Assembly (NCBI GenBank): GCA_030141605.1
Contig: JAQGDQ010000510.1
Coordinates: 1-64,000, forward strand
Reading direction: 5' to 3'
From: Tubiluchus corallicola
Taxonomy: Eukaryota; Priapulida; Priapulimorpha; Priapulimorphida; Tubiluchidae
DNA length: 64,000 bases
Part shown: in pieces, positions 58,913 to 64,000 of the stretch
How positions within the stretch are numbered: position 1 is the stretch's first letter
How the letters are laid out: every line of letters begins with the position of its first letter
Translations under genes and position numbers: made by a program
Notes under the pieces: generated by a model
The model's database searches: none
What the model was told of the DNA's origin: nothing
The model's input: the letters and a program-made list of their open reading frames with translations, nothing else

Positions 58913-61610
58913 TTGATCACTGCATGTCCTAGGTCTGGAATTCCACAAATCACTACCAGTTTGTTTTGGGAACGGGGTAAAAATAATTGTAACCATGATT
59001 ATTTTCTAACAGTATTAAAAATGTTGCTTATAATTGGTTGTACTGAAACTAATCCAGGTCCCTTAAACCAAACCCCCACGCAAAACCACATTGATCTAGA
59101 GCTGGCAGATTTTATGCAAAAACAAAAAGAATTTGAAATTTCGGCTCAATATACAAAGTCTGACAAAAAACATGCATTGCTTAAAGACACAGTTCGTTCA
59201 TCTGAAAATTTAGTGTTGGAATAACCGAAACTTGGCTACACAAGCAAATCCATCCAACTGCCTCATCATACACTCATACGTCGAGACCCTCCCACACGTA
59301 AACTTGGGGGAGGGGTTGCAATGTACATCCCAAAACACATGTCATTTAACGAAGCCAAAGGAATTAAAACTAACAAAATAGAATCAATTTGGTATAATAT
59401 CGAAAACTACATTGTAGGTGTCATTTATAAGCCACCAAATCAAAAATATAAAACTTTTCTAAAACATTTTGAAATTGAACTTGAACGTGCTGTACTTGAA
59501 AATCAACCAGTTTTATTAATGGGGGATTTTAATATCGATATTAATGCAACAAATACTGCTCAGTGCAAAAAGTATAAAGAAGTCTTGGGCCAATATAACA
59601 CGCAAATACTAAACGCAAGTAATAAACTCACAAGAATCACTAAAACATCATCTATAAACAGCTTACGAGAAAATGACAGTATGATATCTGATCCAGTTGA
59701 TATTGCTAACAAATTAAATTCCACATTTATCAATCTCGGAAAATTTGACAACTTGCCATGCCAACATAATGCAAATATACACAATATATACAAAAAACCA
59801 ATCAGTAACACAATCCACTTTCTCATTTACTAGCGTCACAGAATGCGACATCTTTAGAATATTAAACAGTTTAAATATAAATAAAGGAAGTGGACCCTCA
59901 GACATGCCAATAAAGACTGGGCCAGCATCATTACTCCTCATCTAACATATATTACAAACCAAGTCTTAATGCACTCAGAATTTCCAGCAGTGTGTAAACA
60001 AGCAAACATAGCTCCAATATACAAAAGATGCTAAAGATGATGCTAAAAACTACAGACCAATCTCAGTAGTGCACGTACTAGCCAAAGTATTTGAAAGAGT
60101 TATCTACAACCAAATAAACCATTACATTGATAATAATAAATTACTGTCAAATCATCAATTCGGTTCTAGAAAACTACATTCTACAATAGACGCGATAATT
60201 GATGCCACTGAAAAGTGGCGTTACAACTTAAATAAAGATAAATATATAACAGCAGCATTTTTAGATCTAAGTAACACTTTTGACAGCCTCGATCACAATT
60301 TACTACTAGACAACTTACGCCAACTAGAATTCGATTATACTTCTCTCAATCTAATTAATAATTACCTACACAATAGAAAACAAAGAGTTAAGCTGAACAA
60401 ATACACTTTTTCAACATGGGACACACCACTGAGAGGCATCCCGCAAGGTACGATTTTAGGTCCTTTACTCTTTTGCATATACGTTAAAAAATTCATTTAA
60501 TTTTACATAATTCAGACCTAACACAATATGCCGATGATACAACTATCTATACAGACTTTCTAACATCAAAAAATAATCTAGAAAAAGACATAACAAATAT
60601 AAATGCAGCATTTAACTATTTTGGTTTAAAAATGAATAATGATAAGACAGAATTTATGGTAATATCATCCAAATCAAATGACATTACTTCTTCTAATGCA
60701 ACACTAAAAGTAGGTGACTGTTCCATAGAACAAGCAGAAAATGTAAAATTTTTAGGCATTACTGTCGATAATAAACTCACTTGGGATGAACAGTTTCATC
60801 AAATACACAACAAAATGGCATTAAGCACGGCATTCTTATGCCAAACCAGAGGCAATCTAACCAAGAAAACAAAAATTCTCATCTACAAAAGTCTAATATT
60901 ACCACATTATCTGTATGGTTGCACTTTACTTCAAAACGTTAAGAATGAAAACTTTAGAAAACTAAATACAATGCAAAACTACGCACTTAGATTAATTCAT
61001 GGCTACTCTGATAAAACTGCTAAACAACATGCTGCATCTGCAACAAGCTTAAGAACGTCCACAAAAATACCAATATTAGAAGCCTATCGAGATTACAAAA
61101 CACCGATATTTCTTTATAAATATATCAATAAACTGAGCATTCCTTTCAATAAACAATCCCTTATCATTCGTTCCTGATACCACTTTAAACACTAGAACAT
61201 ACAATTTGATTACAGTAAACAATAAATTTGGAAATAACTCTATATCAAAACAGGCTATACATTTAAGGAACTTATTACCCAGTGAAATAAAACAAATAGA
61301 ATCTCTCCACCACTTTAAAAAGAAATTAAAAGAATATCAATATAACAGGTTTCAGCTTCCACATTGTGCATCTGATACTAATTACACAGACTCAACTTTC
61401 ATCTACCCCCGCCCCTGGCTCCATATAACGATATAACGATTAAAAATGAAAATTTTTTAAAAGAATTATGTAATGTAATATGTGTTATGTTAGTTTTGTA
61501 ATGTCAAATGCATAAATAGTATAAATGTAATGACTGAAATTTATGTAATGTAACGCATGTTTCTGTTAATTGTGTCATGTCAAATGTATATATAGTGTAT
61601 ATACTGTTAA
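58913..61610 (+). mobile_element. CR1/L2-like LINE with a 2A-like motif; internally deleted
   Basis: A leader frame from about 58913 carries LLIIGCTETNPGPL (59024-59065). ETNPGP is the core of 2A peptides, described at the N-terminus of some non-LTR elements. The apurinic endonuclease follows: ITETWLHKQI (about 59221), GGGVAMYIP (about 59307), VLLMGDFNIDINAT (GDFN, 59513-59545) and TRITKTSS. It then jumps within one frame to INSLREND..ISDPVDIANKLN, which belongs before the reverse transcriptase, so a central block is missing. The reverse transcriptase has FGSRKLHSTIDAI, AAFLDLSNTFDSLDHNLLL, GIPQGTILGPLLF and, after a small frame change, QYADD (60524-60538). The thumb and C-terminus run to about 61436. 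Few lesions make it the youngest LINE here, but it is not functional. Confidence 0.88.
59036..59062 (+). other. 2A-like motif coding sequence
   Basis: Codes for GCTETNPGP. The 2A consensus is D-V/I-E-x-N-P-G-P. The E-x-N-P-G-P core is kept and the preceding Asp and Val/Ile are replaced by Cys and Thr. A hydrophobic run (MLLII) precedes it, as in LINE 2As. Reduced or no ribosome skipping is expected from the substitutions. Confidence 0.65.
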
Positions 61611-61901
61611 ATTATTAATTCACACAAAGCAATTTAACTTAAACGTATACACAAACTATTCAAACACATTTAAAAAAACAACAAATTTTAAAGTAGAAAA
61701 ACGAAACAAAAAAGCCATAAAATTCGCAAAAAAATTGCGAAAATCGGGCGAACCTCGCACAAATGATTTACGACAAAGACAATGGCGAGAATTCTTTCAC
61801 GACTGTTGAACTTTACCCCTCGGAAACCCTGGCTTTAGCAACTGCAATGTGCACAATATCCCAGATATTTTCGTGCTTTTGAACGTTTGAGCGTTTTTAA
61901 T

Positions 61902-62070
61902 ATGACACGGAAAACAGTCGTGACAAAATTGTTTCTTTTTATATTGTTAAGTTTCATTTGTACAATAGTACTCAATACGTTCGTTTACAACACGTCAAAA
62001 ATTCATTTTGGGTTTGGCTGCAAAGATAATTTAGCAGACCAGTTTGTCACCAAACAGGATGACTACGAAA
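61902..62070 (+). CDS. First coding exon of a type II membrane protein
   Basis: ATG at 61902 begins MTRKTVVTKLFLFILLSFIC and continues through VLNTFVYNTSK. This is a short basic N-terminus followed by one hydrophobic span of about 20 residues, typical of Golgi enzymes such as sulfo- and glycosyltransferases. The frame runs to TACGAAAG|GTAAAT, a good splice donor at 62071, ending in phase 2, with a stop just inside the intron. An upstream TTG in frame is unlikely to be the start. No partner exon is recognised before the window ends. The gene may belong with the two carbohydrate enzymes further left, but that is inference. Confidence 0.5.
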
Positions 62071-62444
62071 GGTAAATACAATGATGCATATTATTCCAAA
62101 ATCGTTGTTGTATAGTTTGTATTATTTAAAAATTTTAATAACAACTATACAAAATAATTTTGCATAATTGCAAAACCCTTTTTCAACGTTGCTAAAAAGA
62201 AATCAAAAAAATTTTTCATGCTTACTGCTTGGTCTCAAAAATTAACACACGAGGACCCATAATACATACATTTGTGTTACACTCATTCAATACAAACAAA
62301 ATCAATATAAAAGCTGAGATTAACAGTTTTTTAAAAGTGTTTAAAAACTGTTTATTAAAGAAAAACTGTAGCCTCAACCTGAAACTATAGTTCAAAACAA
62401 TGGACTCTGTAAAGTATTGAAAACTTTTTTCAATATAAATTTTT
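62071..62444. other. Putative intron or intergenic sequence
   Basis: AT-rich; nothing recognised. Confidence 0.4.
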
Positions 62445-62946
62445 TCAAGAATGACATGTCGCTGTCGACGGCGGCATGTACTGGGACAGTCTAACGGCAG
62501 GCTTCCCAAACGGTAACTTCAGGGTCAGACAATTAGGTGACATCAGGCGTGCATTAACTCCATCAACTGAGGAATGCGCTGTATCAAATCCGGCATATCT
62601 GAAGACACTGACAGGAAGACCGACCACAGCTGGTTCTCTGAGAACTACCAATAGTCCATGTAACGACCTGGTCGCCTCCACCATAAATGACAAAGTCTCT
62701 AGGGGCTTCCTAAATAACGGACAGCCTAGACCACAAAGACTGAGTATAACCATTGTAGAAGTACTCTGTTTCTACTGAGGAAATGCCATTAATAAATGCA
62801 ATATTATCCTTTAAACCAAGAATTGATAAAATTCTAGTAGAGCAACCATATTGCAAAGCACCATCTTTCGCATCCGGCCTAGTTTTTCCAGGTAAATCAG
62901 TTTGCTCTAAGCTGAGTGGCTGCATATCATGTAAAGGTTGGTTCAT
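62445..62946 (-). pseudogene. Coding-like minus-strand frames, possibly one frameshifted gene
   Basis: ATG at 62946 (minus) opens 78 codons including LSLEQTDLPGKTRPDAKDGA and ending at 62710. It overlaps a second minus frame (62753-62445, 102 codons) that includes HGLLVVLREPAVVGLPVSVF. Together they would give about 165 codons with one frame change near 62730. A plus-strand frame (62476-62778) is also open, and GC content is higher than nearby. Strand and family are uncertain. Confidence 0.25.
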
Positions 62947-62949
62947 CAC

Positions 62950-63800
62950 CTAAATCTGACCAATCAAGCAGATCATAAAGAGCAGCAGCTGTGAATGTCC
63001 TATCTATCTCCACTCATGACTAGTGGTCAAACTTGCCAAATAAGGAAGCACACCTGTCATGTTCATGTGTGTTGTTGTAGCGTGGCACACTTGGTGTATG
63101 GTGGTGTTACGGCTGCTTGTCTAGGGGTATGGTGGCACACACTCACATTTGTTAGTCTTGAAGACCAACAATGATTTACAATTGCGGATCCATGTGTACA
63201 ATTAAGCTAATTTTAGCAAGTTATAGTGAGACAGTGTGTTTGTTCATGTGTAGGTGTATTGTCATAATGCACAACCAGAATAATTCAAAAGCAAAGTCAA
63301 AGTTAAATGTTATATTTTATATTTTATAGTTTAATTTTATATTTTGCATTAAATAAGAATCTAACCAGAACATTTCAGTTCATCTGTGAGCATAATGCAC
63401 TACAGGTATCTGTGGTCTCTCTGGTGCACTTGCCCTGGTCTCCTAGAGTTTAACACTGTGCAACCAACTCAAGACAGGAGAGCCTTCCATTTACATGCCA
63501 ACCTGCTGTCTACACAACACTGCTCCACTAGTAGAGAACAGCGTAACTACACTTATTCAGTATGGCACTATACTTGTTCAGTATCTATGACTATGGAAGC
63601 AGGTCTATGACTAGCTTTATCCAAGCCAGAGACTCTCCTGGCAGGGTTACCTGACATAGTTAAAACTTGTGTATCTCTACACTGGTCCTGTGCATATGCT
63701 GCACCTTACTTACTAGAACCTGTGCATTTTCTGCATTGGACTTAGTAAATAGCACTTACCTTGTTCAGCTAGTAAGAACAGCTGCTAAGTCCTTCTGCTT
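62950..63800. other. Intergenic sequence
   Basis: No gene recognised. Words such as GTGGTG and GCACAC are over-represented near 63060-63140 but do not form an array. Confidence 0.45.
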
Positions 63801-63809
63801 ATCTACCAG

Positions 63810-64000
63810 GGCTGCTTATTCAGCAGTGTTGCTTATTCAGCAAGGCTGCTTATTCAGCAGTGGCTGCTTATTCAGCAAGGCTGCTTATTCAGCAGTGGCT
63901 GCTTATTCAGCAAGGCTGCTTGTTCAGCAGTGTTGCTTATCCAGCAGGGTTGCTTATTCAGCAGTGTTGCTTATTCAGCACTGCTGCTTATTCAGCAGTG
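63810..64000 (+). repeat. 18-bp tandem repeat running off the window
   Basis: The unit is GCTGCTTATTCAGCAGTG, alternating with a ...CAGCAAG variant. Each unit carries the small dyad GCTG..CAGC. It continues to the last base. Confidence 0.92.

Overview
This is an AT-rich, repeat-dominated stretch of an animal genome, most likely a marine invertebrate. Signs of a eukaryote are splice acceptor and donor sites, several 5'-truncated APE-type LINEs, Helitron-like elements, a 5S rRNA-like sequence, and two Golgi-type carbohydrate enzymes of animal families. No bacterial or organellar signal was seen, and I cannot name the species or phylum from sequence alone.

Layout. 0-13 kb: two arrays of a ~19-bp minisatellite (about 50-2880 and 8530-11110), each followed by a copy of the same 1.6-1.9 kb sequence, making a duplicated block about 8 kb apart. 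Between them lie a dispersed ~173-bp repeat family and other tandem repeats. 14.5-30.6 kb: a satellite-rich zone with 30-bp, 141/118-bp, 38-bp, pentamer-like ACCAC and 26-bp arrays. The 38-bp array and its 3' flank occur twice (15.7-19.2 kb and 25.8-29.0 kb). One copy carries a 1859-bp Helitron-like insertion whose empty site is preserved in the other. Within this zone 21.5-22.1 kb holds a decayed minus-strand coding sequence. 31.4-32.2 kb: the ~173-bp repeat as a true tandem array. 33-36 kb: transposon debris.

37-45 kb is the most gene-like part. It has an intact single-exon type II membrane glycosyltransferase gene (37041-38072, +), a broken Ginger/KRBA2-like integrase, a LINE reverse transcriptase scrap, two Helitron ends facing each other, a MULE/SWIM-like remnant, and the main exon of a carbohydrate sulfotransferase (44961-44015, -). 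49-61.6 kb holds three substantial LINE copies, all damaged, one of which keeps a 2A-like ETNPGP motif. A 5S rRNA-like sequence at 56.3 kb adjoins a GC-richer block. At 61902-62070 a short exon encodes a signal anchor and ends in a splice donor, so a further type II membrane protein gene probably runs off the right side. The window ends in an 18-bp tandem repeat.

How the genes relate: the glycosyltransferase and the sulfotransferase are both of Golgi-lumen type and lie about 6 kb apart facing each other. No shared pathway can be proved from the sequence. Everything else that is recognisable is mobile-element or satellite material.
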